DNA of 64,000 nucleotides from Heterohyrax brucei (Eukaryota > Chordata > Mammalia > Hyracoidea > Procaviidae): contig CM053162.1 in the NCBI GenBank assembly GCA_028571685.1, forward strand, positions 66,452,351 to 66,516,350. The letters are read 5' to 3'. Below are positions 43,051-54,126 of this stretch, piece after piece; position 1 is the stretch's first letter; every line of letters begins with the position of its first letter. A program made the translations under genes and the position numbers. The notes under the pieces are model-generated. The model was not told the DNA's origin and did not search any database. It was given only the letters and a program-made list of their open reading frames with translations.

Positions 43051-45985
43051 TTCACCTTTTTTTTTTTTTAAATCTTTGCATAATAGTATGAATATACTTC
43101 AAGGCACTGAGTTTTTTGGGTTTATGAATATACCAAGGTTCATTTATCTATTGCTTCACTGGTGGACACTTAAATTCATCCCATATTGTGAACACTGCTG
43201 TGATGAACACTGGTGTACATGTATCTATTTGTGTGGCAGCTCTTATTTCTCCAGGATATATTTCAAGAACTAGAATTGCTGGATCATATAGTATTTCTAT
43301 TTCTAGCTTTTAAGGAAATATCAAATTCCAAAGGGTTAAAACATTTTAAATTTCCACCAGCAGTGTATAAGTGTTTCAGTCTCTCCACAGCCTCTCCAAC
43401 ACGTATTATTTTATGTTTTTTGGATTAATGCCAGCCATGTTCAGGTGCAGTGGTATCTCACTGTAGTTTTGATTTAAACTTCTTTAATGGCTAATGATTG
43501 TGAACATTTCCATATGTATCCGTTGGCCACTTGAATGTGTTCCATGATGAAGTGTCTAGTAACATTCTTTGACTATTGATAAATTGGATTATCTGTCTTT
43601 TTGTTGTTGAGGCTTTGGAGTATGTTGTAGATTTTAGAGATTAGGTGCTGGTCAGATTTGTGGTAGCCAAATTTTTTCCCCCAGACTGTAGTCTGTTTTT
43701 CTACTCTTTCAGTGAAATCTTTGGATAAGCACAAATGTTTGAATTTTGGGAATTCCCATTTATCTATTTTCTCTTCTGGTGTTTGTCCATTGTTAGTAAT
43801 GCTTTGTAATATATTTATGCCTTGTATTAGGGTTCCCAGCATTGCCCCTATGTTTTCTTTAATGTTTTAGATTTTGTATTTATGTCTTTGATCCATTTTT
43901 AATTAGTTTTTGTGCACGGTGTGATGTATGGGTCTTGTTTGATGTTTTTGTTAATGGATATCCGTTTATGCTAGCAACATTTATTAAATAGACTGTTTTT
44001 CCCCCAATTTACAGACTTCAGGCTTTTATCAGATATCAGCTGCTGATAGGTAGATGACTTTATATCTTGATTCTCATTTCTGTTCCATCTGCCTATGTGT
44101 CTGTTTTTGTACTAGTACCAGGCTGTTTTGACTACTGTGGCAGTGTAATAGATTCTGAAGTCAAGTAGCATGAGGCCTCCCACTTTCTTCTTCTTCAATA
44201 ATGCTTTACATATCCAAAATCTCTTTCCTTTCCATATGAAGCTGGTGATTTGTTTCTTCATCTCATGAGAAAATGCCATTGGAATTTGTATCAAGATTGC
44301 ATTGTCTCTGTAGATAGTTTTGGGTAGAACAGATATTTTCACAATGATGAGTCTTCCTATCCATGAGCGAGGTAGGTTTCTCCACTTATATGTCTCTTTT
44401 GGTTTCTTGGAGTATTGTCTTGTAGTTTTCTTTGAATGTATCTTTTACATTTCTGATTAGATTTATTTCTAAGTATTTTGTCTTCTTGGGGGCTCTGTGA
44501 AATTATATTGATTCTGTGATTTCATCTTTGACATTCTCTTTGTTGGCATATGGGAATACAACTGATTTTTGTATATTTGTCTTGTATCCTGATAGTTTGC
44601 TAGATTATTAGTGCCAGTAATTTTTTTTTTTTTTTTGTGGTTCTTTGGGGTTTTCAGTGTATAAGATAATGTCATCTGCAAATAAAGGTACTTTTGCTAC
44701 TTTCTTACTAATTCCCCTTTATTTCTTTATCTTGCCTGATTGCTATGGCGAGACCCTCCAGCACAATGTTGAATAGAAGTGGTGATACAGGGCATTCTTC
44801 TCTGGTTTCTGACCTCAAGGGGAATGCTTTCAGACTCTCACCATTTAGGATGATGTGGGCTGTTGGCTTTGCTTAGATGCCCTTTATTGTATTGAGAAAT
44901 GCCTCTTCTATTCCTACTCTGCTGTGAGTTTTTAACATGCACATGTGTTGAAACTTGTCAAATGCCCTTTCTGCATCAATTGATAAAATCAATTGTCTGT
45001 ATTTATGTCTGTATTTATGTGGTTTTGTCTGTATTTATGTCTTGTTTTATTTATGTGGCTGATTGCATTGGTTGTTTTTCTAATGTTGAACAATCTCTAC
45101 ATCCATCCCTGGAATGAATCCCACTTAGTCATACTAAATTATTTTTTGAATATTTTGTTGGATTAGTTTATTATAATTTTGAAAGAATTTTGCATCTAAG
45201 TTCATTAGATAAATTGGTCTGTATTTTCCTTTTTGTGTGCTTTTTTTTTTTTTTACCTGGTTTTGATATCAAGGTTATGCTGGCTTCATGGAGTGAATTT
45301 GGGAATAGTCCATCCTTTTCTATGTTCTGAAATGTCTTTAGTAATGGTGGTGTTAACTCTTCTCTGAAACTTTGGTAGAATTCTCGAGTGAAGTCATCTG
45401 GGCCAAAGCTTTTTTTTTTTTGGAATTTTAAAATTACCTTTCCAATCTCTTCTTTTGTTGTGTGTCTATTTAGTTGTTCTACCTCTGTCTGTTTGTATTA
45501 GTTTTTATAGGTGACGTGTTTCTAGAAATCTGTCCATTTCCCCTGGGTTTTTTAATTTATTAGAGTATAATTTTTCATAGTATTCTGTTATGATTTTTAA
45601 TTTTAGTTGGTTCTGTTGTGATGTTGCATGTCTAATTTCTTATTTGAGTTATTTACTTCCTCTCCTATTTTTTCTTTTGTTGGTTTGGCCAGTGGTTTAT
45701 TGACTTTGTTGATTATTTTTAAAAACCAACTTTTTGTCTTTCAATAGTTTTTTCTATTCTCTAATTCCTTTAGTTCCGCTCTAATTTTTGTTATATGCTT
45801 TCTTCTGATGCCTGAGGGGTTCTTTTGTTGTTCTCTTTCTAGTCATTCAAACTGTAGGGTTAATTCTTTGACTTCGTTCTTCTTTTTAGAAGTGTGTGTT
45901 TACTGAAATAAACTGACCTCTGAACATTGTTTTTGCTGTATCCCAAAGGTTCTAGTAGAGTGTGCTTGAGATTTTCTCTAAATAC
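43051..45985 (-). pseudogene. L1 ORF2 C-terminal two-thirds, dead copy
   Basis: ORF2 encodes the L1 endonuclease and reverse transcriptase. The minus strand shows the C-terminal region at 43,842-43,573 ('KIDKWEFPKFKHLCLSKDFT', 'SDQHLISKIYNILQSLNN') and the thumb/connection part at 44,342-44,112 ('NAILIQIPMAFSHEMKKQIT', 'KKKKVGGLMLLDFRIYYTAT', 'VVKTAWY'). The reverse transcriptase box is at 44,671-44,682, where the minus strand reads Phe-Ala-Asp-Asp, followed by 'IILYTEN'. Many stops and frameshifts separate these pieces. The copy ends at about 45,985, inside ORF2, so the endonuclease domain is absent (5' truncation). Confidence 0.92.
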
Positions 45986-46469
45986 TCCTAATCTCTGACC
46001 AACATCTAGCTCTTTCTATGAAAGCAATGTAAATAACTGCTTGGAGGATGTGGTATACCTGTTGAATTGGTTATCGGCTCTGTTCCTGCCTAATTCCCTC
46101 AATCTGTCCCTTCTGACTGTGGCCATCTGCCTATAATATACATCCTCTTAGTCTGCCTCTCTGCACTGTCATTTTTACAGACATCTTCCCACAAGGGGAG
46201 AAGCATGGTTTTCTAGAGCTGCCTGTATGGTGCTCCAGAAACAGACATTTGGTGTTCACTATCAGAATTTCTATTTCTGCCTTACAATAAAGCTACCTTT
46301 TAACAGTTGTGTTGGTAATAAAGTTGATGTTTTGGTCTTTATCTGCTTCCCTACATTGTTTATGTTTTAATTCATTCCCAACTTAGTCTGAGGAATGAGA
46401 TATCCTTAATATTGTCCCTTTTTGAATCACAAGTAATTCATTGATTTACTATATACGTGTATGCAGTCA
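45986..46469. other. No recognised feature
   Basis: Flanking sequence next to the truncated 5' end of the L1. No gene or named repeat seen. Confidence 0.4.
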
Positions 46470-46636
46470 GAAAACCAAACGTAATGCCATTGAGTTGATT
46501 CCAACTCATAGCAACTGTGTAGGACAGAGTAGAGCTGCCCCATAAACTTCCAAGGAGTACCAGGCAGATTCAAACTGCTGATCGTTTGGTTAGCAGATGG
46601 TGTGCTTAACCACTATGCCGCTTAACCACTATCCCC
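46470..46636 (-). repeat. AfroSINE with duplicated head end
   Basis: Antisense: 'aaaccaaacgtaatgccatt', 'gacagagtagagctgcccca', 'gcagattcaaactgctgatc'. The head end 'cttaaccactatgccg' is followed at once by a second 'cttaaccactatccc', a short tandem duplication of the SINE start. Confidence 0.92.
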
Positions 46637-46780
46637 TGTTGTTGGTTGTCTTCAAGTCAGCTGCGACTTATGGTGACCTTATTTATAACACAACAAAATG
46701 CTGCCCAGTCCTATGAGATCTTTCTAATCTTTCTATGTTTGAATCAATTGCTGTGTCATCAATCCACCTCATTAAGAGTT
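46637..46780 (-). mobile_element. RTE-type LINE 3' end, antisense
   Basis: 'tgttgttggttgtcttcaag', 'tcagctgcgacttatggtga', then non-SINE text 'acaacaaaatgctgcccagt', 'gctgtgtcatcaatccacct', 'cattaag'. This is the antisense of the 3' end seen at 15.5-15.67 kb ('agatggactgacacaattgt' corresponds to the 'caatccacct' region). It directly abuts the preceding SINE. Confidence 0.72.
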
Positions 46781-47177
46781 TAAAAACAGAAAAATATTCA
46801 CAGGGCAATCTAGAGAACTGTCAGGTGGATTTAGAGGGAGATTTGACTACAAGTTCAACCACTGGGAAAAATAAGCTAGATATATTAGAAATTACAATGT
46901 GAACTCTTTTACAAAATGCCAATTTGATCTATAGACTAGTCAACATCAGAATAAATATGTAAAGATGAATAGTAAAAGTTCTTGGGAAAATAAGAGTATT
47001 AAGTATTTTTCAAATAGTAGAACAGAAAAGACAGACATTTAGCTGTGCCAATGGCTTCTAGAAAGTTCAGCTGTTTATGGCAGCATTCCCAAAACGATGA
47101 CTCTACCCCAAATAGCAAAGTAGATGCGTTTCTTCTTGATGTTTCTCCAGACATTTACTATCCCTCCTCCCCAGTCA
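46781..47177. other. No recognised feature
   Basis: AT-rich sequence. A plus-strand frame (47,045-47,299) runs into the next SINE and is not credible as a gene. Confidence 0.4.
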
Positions 47178-47336
47178 AGGAAACCCTGATGGTGGAGTGC
47201 TTAAGTGTGCTGGCTGCTGACCAAAAGACTGGCAGTTTGAGTCCACTAGATGCTCCTTGGAAACTCTATGGGGCAGTTCTACCCGGTGCTGTAGTGTAGC
47301 TATGTATCACAATTGACGTGATGGCAACAGGTTTCC
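47178..47336 (+). repeat. AfroSINE
   Basis: Sense, full length: 'aaggaaaccctgatggtgga', 'gtgctggctgctgaccaaaa', 'gcagtttgagtccactagat', 'ttggaaactctatggggcag', tail 'atcacaattgacgtgatggc'. Confidence 0.93.
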
Positions 47337-48074
47337 CCCTTCAGATTGATTATCTGCCTTGTTCAGTGGCTGTTTTAGCAAAACCAGTCTTTCAACTCAA
47401 AGATACTTTATGTAAATGCTAGCTGGAATCCTACGATCCATCAATACCGTAAGGCATGTGAACATGCCTTAAACGGTTTTAGAGGCAATATTCTAGAAGG
47501 CCACAAGATGGTGGTAGTCCTTCACGTAAGCAAGTCTTTATGGAAAGAATACAGAACTCCTTAAATTTTGTGCAGACTACTAGCATCGCAGTGAGTTGGA
47601 TATGACTCGACGGCACTTGGCTTGGTGTGGCTACTTAAGTTCATCACATTTAAAAAAATGAAAAGTGTAGTCTGTTAGCTGAATTTACCACACATCAGAA
47701 ACTTAACAGCCACGTGTATGCCCTTTGGGGCAGTCCAGAATAAAACGTTTTCATCATCATAGAATTTTCTGTTGATTTTTAAATTACAGGGTCCCCCCCC
47801 CGCATTAAACAGCAGGGACGTTTTAGAGAGGGGTTGTTCTTTTCATTATTGATAACATTGAAAACTGCAGAATTTTACGTGTTAGGCAATGTGGTATGAG
47901 TCAACCGAATTATGTGCATAATATAGTAGAATTTTATGTGTCCATTAAGAATGATATTCTCAGAACGTGGAGAAAGGCTTACTGTATAATTTCAAGTAAA
48001 AAAAATAAGAGAGTAAAAATATACACATACGCACGTATAAATACATTGAAAATGTCATGTAACGCATGCATATA
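47337..48074. other. Mostly unassigned; SINE tail fragment at 47,588
   Basis: At 47,588-47,632 'cagtgagttggatatgactc', 'gacggcacttggcttggtgt' is a lone SINE/RTE tail. A C-run (47,792-47,801) is also present. The rest is AT-rich without a named feature. Confidence 0.5.
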
Positions 48075-48228
48075 GGAAACCCTGATACTGTAGTGGTTTA
48101 GTGCTGAGGCTGATAACCAAAAAGACAGCAGTTTAAATCTACCAGTCGCTTCTTGGAAACTCTATGGGGCAGTTACACTGTGTCCTATAGGGCCGCTGAG
48201 TTGAAATCGAATGGACAGCTGTGGCTTT
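48075..48228 (+). repeat. AfroSINE
   Basis: Sense: 'ggaaaccctgatactgtagt', 'ggctgataaccaaaaagaca', B box 'agtttaaatc', 'ctatggggcagttacactgt', tail 'gagttgaaatcgaatggaca'. Confidence 0.92.
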
Positions 48229-48765
48229 TTATTTTTTCCCCTTTAATACATGCATACAGATACATATGCAGAGAAACAATTAAAGAAAAGATATAAGTAT
48301 TAACAATGGTTAACTCTGGGTGATGGGAATTATGGATGATTTTATTTTCTTTGAACTTTCCATTATTTACAATCTTTATCTAAAATCAATAACGAAAAAA
48401 GGCCTAGCAACAATAAAAGAAGCCAGCCAGCCAAGTGCCGTCGAAAACTTTTAAAAACTGTGCAAAAGCTAAAATTAGTTTAGAAATATTATAGTATTCA
48501 CTTAAAAATTTAAAGAAAGAAAGCTTGAATATATACTCTTATTATGCACAGTCCTGTGTGACTAATTTTGGTGGCCAACACAGATTTCAAGACCTAGGTT
48601 GTGTACACGTGTCTCAGGCCTGTGTGCTCAGCTGCGTAGACTAAGTGGTTTGGGGAATTACTGGCCACACTGGACTGGATTAACACCTGAGTTGGTATCA
48701 CCCTACATTCTTCCTTCAAACTTCAGGAAGCCAATCAGTAAAACATTGTATATTTTCAGCAGCGT
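48229..48765. other. Mostly unassigned; SINE tail fragment at 48,420
   Basis: 'agccagccagccaagtgccg', 'tcgaaaac' (48,421-48,448) is an antisense SINE/RTE tail alone. The remainder shows no gene. Confidence 0.45.
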
Positions 48766-48934
48766 TCTGAATGGGAGCGTCCTGGGCATCCCGACTGCTA
48801 CTCCTGGCTCTTTCAGAAATCCCTAAAACTCATGAAAGAATCCCGGGCCAGGCGTGTGAAGGGGGCTCCGAATCCGCCGGGCTGGCTGACTGGCCGCAGT
48901 CGATGGACCTCGTGTCCCCGCCGGGTGAAGGCAG
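48766..48934. other. CpG-rich patch
   Basis: An unusually GC- and CpG-rich stretch in AT-rich surroundings: 'gggagcgtcctgggcatccc', 'gaatcccgggccaggcgtgt', 'ctccgaatccgccgggctgg', 'gtgtccccgccgggtgaagg'. CpG retention suggests young or unmethylated DNA. It could be a small CpG island or part of a repeat I do not recognise. The short frames across it are not convincing. Confidence 0.5.
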
Positions 48935-49050
48935 CCTGATGCGGTGGAGAAGGCTCCGCTGGTTGTGACTTCCGTCCGACCCACTTCTGTCGTATGACAT
49001 AAGTTTCCTGGGCTTCACTACCCTCATCTAAAACTGGTGTTGAATGGGAG
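48935..49050 (+). repeat. MIR fragment
   Basis: 'cctgatgcggtggagaaggc', 'acttctgtcgtatgacataa', 'gtttcctgggcttcactacc', 'ctcatctaaaactggtgttg' follow the MIR layout (head, then 'cctcagttaccctcatctgtaaaat'). Confidence 0.55.
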
Positions 49051-49219
49051 ATTGTTGGGGGATTACAATAATTTGTGTTAGTTGCCTGAGTCGGGGTAGA
49101 AATTTAGTTATTTGGTGGGTGTTCATTTATCAAGAAATCACTTCTATTCCTCACTGATTCACTACTTCATTATCTGACATTTAGCATTTACAGCAATAGT
49201 AAAAAATCTACTCTCCAGC

Positions 49220-49500
49220 TGTTCTGCGTTTTAACGACGCATGCCTTACGGTAACCAACGCCGAGGTACAGGGGGAGGGCGCCGACCCTGATAGTTAGGG
49301 TCATACGCCAGCTCGGGCCGATCAGGATTCTCAGGGGTTGGCGGTTCTATAACGATGTAGCAGTATATAAGCACATTGCGCATCCTTCATTTGGGGGTCT
49401 GATGTAGGCATCCTGTGTTTCATCTCATGCTGATTTTTGGGTAACAGACAGCTCTTTGGAACCTAACCACGTTGATAAGTGAGGAGGGGGTGTACATGTT
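49220..49500 (+). promoter_or_regulatory. CpG-rich segment with TATA-like motif, possible solo LTR
   Basis: CpG-dense text ('gacgcatgccttacggtaac', 'caacgccgaggtacaggggg', 'agggcgccgaccctgatagt', 'catacgccagctcgggccga') is followed at 49,364-49,371 by a 'tatataag' TATA-like box. The expected start site lies about 30 bp downstream near 'gcgcatccttcatttggggg'. The layout resembles U3-R of a retroviral LTR or another compact promoter. I cannot see TG/CA ends or a polyadenylation signal, so the LTR idea is inference. Confidence 0.4.
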
Positions 49501-49597
49501 TTCTTCTTTTGTCAAGTATTTTGAGCATATTCTCCACACCTGATACAGGGACTCTACCCCACACTAGAGGTAACGAAACAAAAACAAAACAAAACAA

Positions 49598-49674
49598 AAA
49601 ACAGTGTCATTGAGTCGTTTCTGAATCATTGTGACCCTGTAGGACAGAGTAGGATTGCTCTATAGACTCCCCGC
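49598..49674 (-). repeat. AfroSINE 3' fragment
   Basis: Antisense tail and body start: 'acagtgtcattgagtcgttt', 'attgtgaccctgtaggacag', 'agtaggattgctctatagac'. It is followed by a C-rich run (49,677-49,698). Confidence 0.8.
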
Positions 49675-49698
49675 TCCATCCCCCCCTCCCCCGCCCCC

Positions 49699-50018
49699 AA
49701 ATGCTTGTCCTTGAGAACTTCAGTGTCTAGACCTAGGAGAGAGAATGAAGAAATATACTTACTAGTGAGGTCAAAAATATATTCCAACCATAATACATAC
49801 ATGAAAATAAGTTGTAACTCCTTCATGTAAAGGGCGTTTTACATCTGTAGCAGAACTGGTGTAGGAGGAATTGAAACCAAATTTTTCGTCATGATTGATT
49901 CTAGCTAGCTAACGCTAATTAAAATGAAAAAAAAAAAACAAAACTCAAACCTGCGTTTTGACAGATCCTGGATTGTTACTCAACCCAACTTACTATACTT
50001 TTCTGGCAAATGAACAGT
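49699..50018. other. No recognised feature
   Basis: AT-rich spacer between SINE fragments with a short A-run at 49,928. Nothing I can name. Confidence 0.4.
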
Positions 50019-50060
50019 CAGCCAAGCCAAGTGCCGTCGAGTGGGATCCGACTCCTGGCA
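50019..50060 (-). repeat. SINE/RTE tail fragment
   Basis: 'gtcagccaagccaagtgccg', 'tcgagtgggatccgactcct'. Tail only. Confidence 0.65.
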
Positions 50061-50125
50061 GGATGTGTTTTATTAAACTTTAGATAAAACTATGGGCTTA
50101 CTTTGTTTTCCAAAAAAATATCCAC

Positions 50126-50273
50126 AAAACCTATAAGCATCAAGTTGATTTCTGGCCACCCTGTGGAGAGCTGCTCCATAGGGAGATGTTTATGGAAACA
50201 GATGACCAGATCTTTCTTCCTCAAAAGAAGGTTGGAACAGCCAACTGAGTACTACATTTTGCACCACCAGGGA
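50126..50273 (-). repeat. AfroSINE, diverged
   Basis: Antisense of the subtype with the body insert: 'ataagcatcaagttgatttc', 'gagctgctccatagggagat', 'gaccagatctttcttcctca', head 'ttttgcaccaccagggaac'. Confidence 0.8.
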
Positions 50274-50974
50274 ACATACGGATTGTTTTTAATAATTCTA
50301 GTTTTCTATGCTTAGTTAGCATAACAGTCACAAACTTACAATTTCTATTATTTTAGAAAGACTGACTTTTTCCCTTCAATAAATCATTCAACATACTTCT
50401 CTCTTGCCTGAGGAATCTATAGATTCAGCTTTGTAATCTTTTTTACTGATTGGTCTTTGGTTTTTGGTTTCTTCTTTGGCGTTTTTTTTTTTTTTTCTTT
50501 CTTTTCCCTTATGAGAGTTCTGATTCTCCATATGAGCTATTCTCCCCTCAGTGGGTCCTTAGGAAAAGGAGAATAGATTCAGATTAATCACAACCAGATC
50601 TAATAATTTAAACAGTTATTTACCACACTGAGTCTGTTTGGGATAAATTATCCTAAAACATGTTTGGATAAGAGGAAATGGCTTATTTGACTTCACAGTT
50701 CTAAGAGAAATTTTAAGCTATAAGAATGGACAAAAGTGATTACTGGATAGTCTTTTAATGGAAGCTTCGTGCTTCCCAAGATTATCTGATCCATGGTGGG
50801 TAGGCACCAGTGTTTTTTGTTGACTGGAGTCAGAATCCACTCAATGGCAGAGTGATTTTTTTAGATCATTTTACCATTTTGTTATGTTAGTAGTTAGCCT
50901 GTAGAAAACCAATAATTATGTCAATGATTTCTGTCTGGAACCACTTGGCCATCAAAATCTGGAAAAAGCCAGTT
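50274..50974. other. Mostly unassigned; SINE tail trace
   Basis: A T-run sits at 50,482-50,497. 'gactggagtcagaatccact', 'caatggcagagtg' (50,822-50,854) is a plus-strand SINE tail trace. No gene. Confidence 0.45.
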
Positions 50975-51652
50975 TTTTAAAATTAATTTATTTAATACAA
51001 TAACTTAGTAAAATTTCTAACACCTATCACCTATCTCATCAATGATAAACCCTCACCCCCTACCCTTACAGCCAACAAAGTTATTTTCTCCTGTAGACAA
51101 TTCTATTTTTAAGCCCTTATAATAGGGTTCTCATACATTTGTCCTTTTGACACTGACTGATTTCACTCAACATAGTATCTTCCAGCTGAAACCGTGTTAC
51201 GTTTTCTAAAATCTACATTGTTTTTTTATCACAGCATAGTGTTGTATTGAGTATATGTACCACAGTTTGTTTTTCCATTCGTCTGTTGATGGGCATCTGG
51301 GTCGATTCCGTCTTTTAGCTATTATGCACTGTGCTGCAATAAACATTTATATACACGTGTCTGTTCATGTGACAGCCTTCATTTCTGAAGAATAAATTCC
51401 AAGCAGTAGAATTACTGGATCAAATGGTATATCCATTTCCAGCGTTTCAAGAAAGTACCAGGTTGCTTTCCAAAGAGTTTGCACCAACTTGCAATCCCAC
51501 CAGCGGTGTAGGAGACTTCTGATCTCTCCACAGCCTCTCCAGTGTTTGCTGTTTTGTGTTTTTTGGATCATGGCCAACCTTGTTGGGCTAAGATGATATT
51601 TCATTATAGTTTTGACTTGGATTTGTAAGTACCCGTTTTGGCAGTCCTGAGC
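50975..51652 (-). mobile_element. L1 3' end, antisense
   Basis: 'gttttttaaaattaatttat' (3' end), 'gtaaaatttctaacacctat', 'attatgcactgtgctgcaat', 'aaacatttatatacacgtgt', 'gcaatcccaccagcggtgta', 'ggatcatggccaaccttgtt'. It starts at the same 3' terminus as the 5'-inverted L1 at 40.92 kb, so the two belong to the same or closely related subfamilies. Confidence 0.9.
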
Positions 51653-52757
51653 TATAGCGGTACAGTACTTTGTTTCCCATTTGAACTGGTTGTAACAACA
51701 TCCTTTCGGTTTCCCTCATGGCTGACATGATTATTTTATATTTGTGTGAGAAAGGTTAATATGTCATCATTTAAAATGTATTCTTGAGGGTTAATTAAGT
51801 ATTAGAAGGAAAGGGATCCTGATACTCAAGCTGGTCTTGGCTGGTTACTGTTAAATGGTGGATAATTCAGCTCCATCCTGGTTTGTTCGTTGGAACCTTC
51901 CACTGATGTCTATGGCTAAAGCACTAAGGGCACTATGTCTTAGCTCAGCCAGGGCCAATGGCTCAGTGCCCTTTTTGCCTACTTGGCTTCTCACACTGCT
52001 GCAGACTCCGCGATGTCACTACCATAGGTCCTCTCTGGCCCCTAGTCACAATTCTTCCCCTATAGTCTCTGTTGCAGGGAAAGCTGGGTGACTGGTGAAA
52101 GGTGGTAGTATTGTAAAAGAATGCCAATGTGCTTTTCTTCTATACTGTCTTAAGGATGCAATTCTTTCTCTAGTTAAAAAGTCCCATATCATCTCTTTGA
52201 AATAAAATTGGAGGTAAGGGACAGGTTTGCAGATATTAAAAATAAAATTTCCACGAGATTAAATCTGCATATGAACCAAGACTTCCATCCATAATTTTTT
52301 TCTTTCCCGTTATCTTTCTGGTTCGTCAACATTTTTAAAGTTTGGTTCTGTTCTGGTTTTGCTTTGTTGACCTTGACTAAACTGCTTTAAACTAATTTGA
52401 TCCCACTTTTTACTCTCTGATCTCAAATTTATGTTCTGCAAGAACATGAATAAAATACGGCTACCAAATTCACTCCTTATATTGCAAATAGTTTGGAATT
52501 TTTATATTAGCATGATTTTTTTATCTCAAGATTTTTGTCATTTTGAAAGCAGAAATATTAAACTCAACATATTCATTAACAATTGAATTTAAAGTGGCAG
52601 TGATGTTTTAATCACTGTCTCAAAATATTTTAATGCAGAGAAAAACATGGTCTAAACATAGCTTTAATTCTATTTTTAAATAGGCTAGAATTCACTGTAG
52701 TACTGAGTCACATTAAAAATAATGTTGTAATAAATGCGCTCCTAACAGTTTCAATCT
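51653..52757. other. No recognised feature
   Basis: A 78-codon plus-strand frame (51,855-52,091) in a slightly GC-richer stretch matches nothing I know. No named repeat. Confidence 0.4.
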
Positions 52758-52815
52758 GTGGTTCATAGAGTCCTCATGAGTCAGAACTGACTCTGTGGCA
52801 CCTAACAACAACATA
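52758..52815 (+). repeat. SINE/RTE tail fragment
   Basis: 'gttcatagagtcctcatgag', 'tcagaactgactctgtggca', then 'cctaacaacaac', the long (CAA) tail variant. Confidence 0.75.
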
Positions 52816-53137
52816 CCATGTAAATATTAAAGACTCAAAACACTTTTTTAATAGGAAATTTCTCAATATTATAAAATATGCTGAAAACAAACCTAATTTT
52901 GAGCAGGCAATATTTCACTACTAACATTTAATAGTCACATATAATTGAAAAGAATTTATTCACAAAATCCTGGAAATACCAAGTGTGCTATCATACTTAA
53001 CACATTAATATACAAAGGCAAAGTGCAATAAAATATTTAATACAACATTTAATCCAGTTATAACCTGAATAATTGCCATTAAATCATATTAAAAAACTAT
53101 TTTGTTACAAATATACATTTAATTTATGCACAATTAT

Positions 53138-53440
53138 ACAGTTCATTTAGAAAACATAACACTGGAGTAAACCACAATTACATCTAATTGAAAGAACATC
53201 CTCTAAAAATTTTCATGTAAGCCCCCCTGTTGTCACCTGGATGAGTTTCTGACATAAGAAGTCCCTCTCAACACTAACCTTGTAACTGGTGAACCCAAAA
53301 CTGCCACAGCAATTTCATAAAACTGGGGACACTGTGAACGATTTTCTTTCCAAAATTCTAGAATATTCTTTTTTCTCTCTATTTTTCTGTACCATCAAAG
53401 TTTGTGGATAAAGAATGAATATCAGCAGTATAGTCATTTG
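53138..53440 (+). repeat. Local duplication, copy 1
   Basis: 'cagttcatttagaaaacata', 'gagtaaaccacaattacatc', 'aagaacatcctctaaaaatt', 'cacagcaatttcataaaact', 'ggggacactgtgaac', 'ctgtaccatcaaag'. It matches 54,127-54,430 in the same orientation with many substitutions and small gaps. Confidence 0.85.
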
Positions 53441-53721
53441 ATCTCAACTGAATGTTTTTTCCTTTCATTTGGAGAAATAATTTCATATCATCACCTTTAC
53501 CACTTGAAACAAGACTATCTCCTAAAGTGCTTTCCTTTGTTACACTGTCAGAATTGCTCCTTTTTCAGATTTCTGTCATTTTACAAATGCTCTTGCTAGA
53601 TAACACATTATGCATTCACATAAGTAATTACTGTTTTAAATAATTTAATTTTATTTGAAAAATCAATACGTTGAGTGTAGTCTAATTAGAATTTGATAAC
53701 CAGGATCTAGATAAAACCCAC

Positions 53722-53883
53722 AATAAACAAACCCACAGCCACTGAGTCAATTCTGACTGATAACAATCCTATAGCCAGAGTAGAACTGCCCCATAGAGTT
53801 TCCGAGAAGTGCCCAGTGTGTTTGAACTGTGGACCTTCTGGCAAGCAGGCGTAGCATCTAAACACTGCGCCTCCAGGGTTCCC
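53722..53883 (-). repeat. AfroSINE
   Basis: Antisense, full length: 'caaacccacagccactgagt', 'cagagtagaactgccccata', 'gtgtgtttgaactgtggacc', head 'aaacactgcgcctccagggt'. It lies in the spacer between the two duplicated units. Confidence 0.93.
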
Positions 53884-53986
53884 TGCTCCTAATAGGGGGA
53901 CTTTTTCAATGATAACTCTTCCACTGCCCTTCAATTTTTCTATAAGTGTGTTTTCAAATGTATTACTAAGAGTTCTTGATTTTCAC

Positions 53987-54081
53987 TTAAATATTGGTAT
54001 CTTAAATATGATATTTTAAATATTTTTAATGTGATCCAGTACTACAGTGAATTCTAGCATATTTCAAATACCAATATTTAA
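53987..54081. repeat. Inverted repeat, 24-bp arms, 47-bp loop
   Basis: Arm one is 53,987-54,010 ('ttaaatattggtatcttaaa', then 'tatg'). Arm two is 54,058-54,081 ('catatttcaaataccaatat', then 'ttaa'). By eye 22 of 24 bases pair. It lies between the duplicated units. Confidence 0.85.
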
Positions 54082-54126
54082 AATACTAAAAATATCACTC
54101 ACAGTTAGATCTTCACAGGCTCTAAC

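Noticed and set aside
44112..44342. Readable reverse-transcriptase frame suggesting an active L1
   Set aside because: The frames around it are broken by stops and shifts and the copy is 5'-truncated within ORF2, so it cannot be active.
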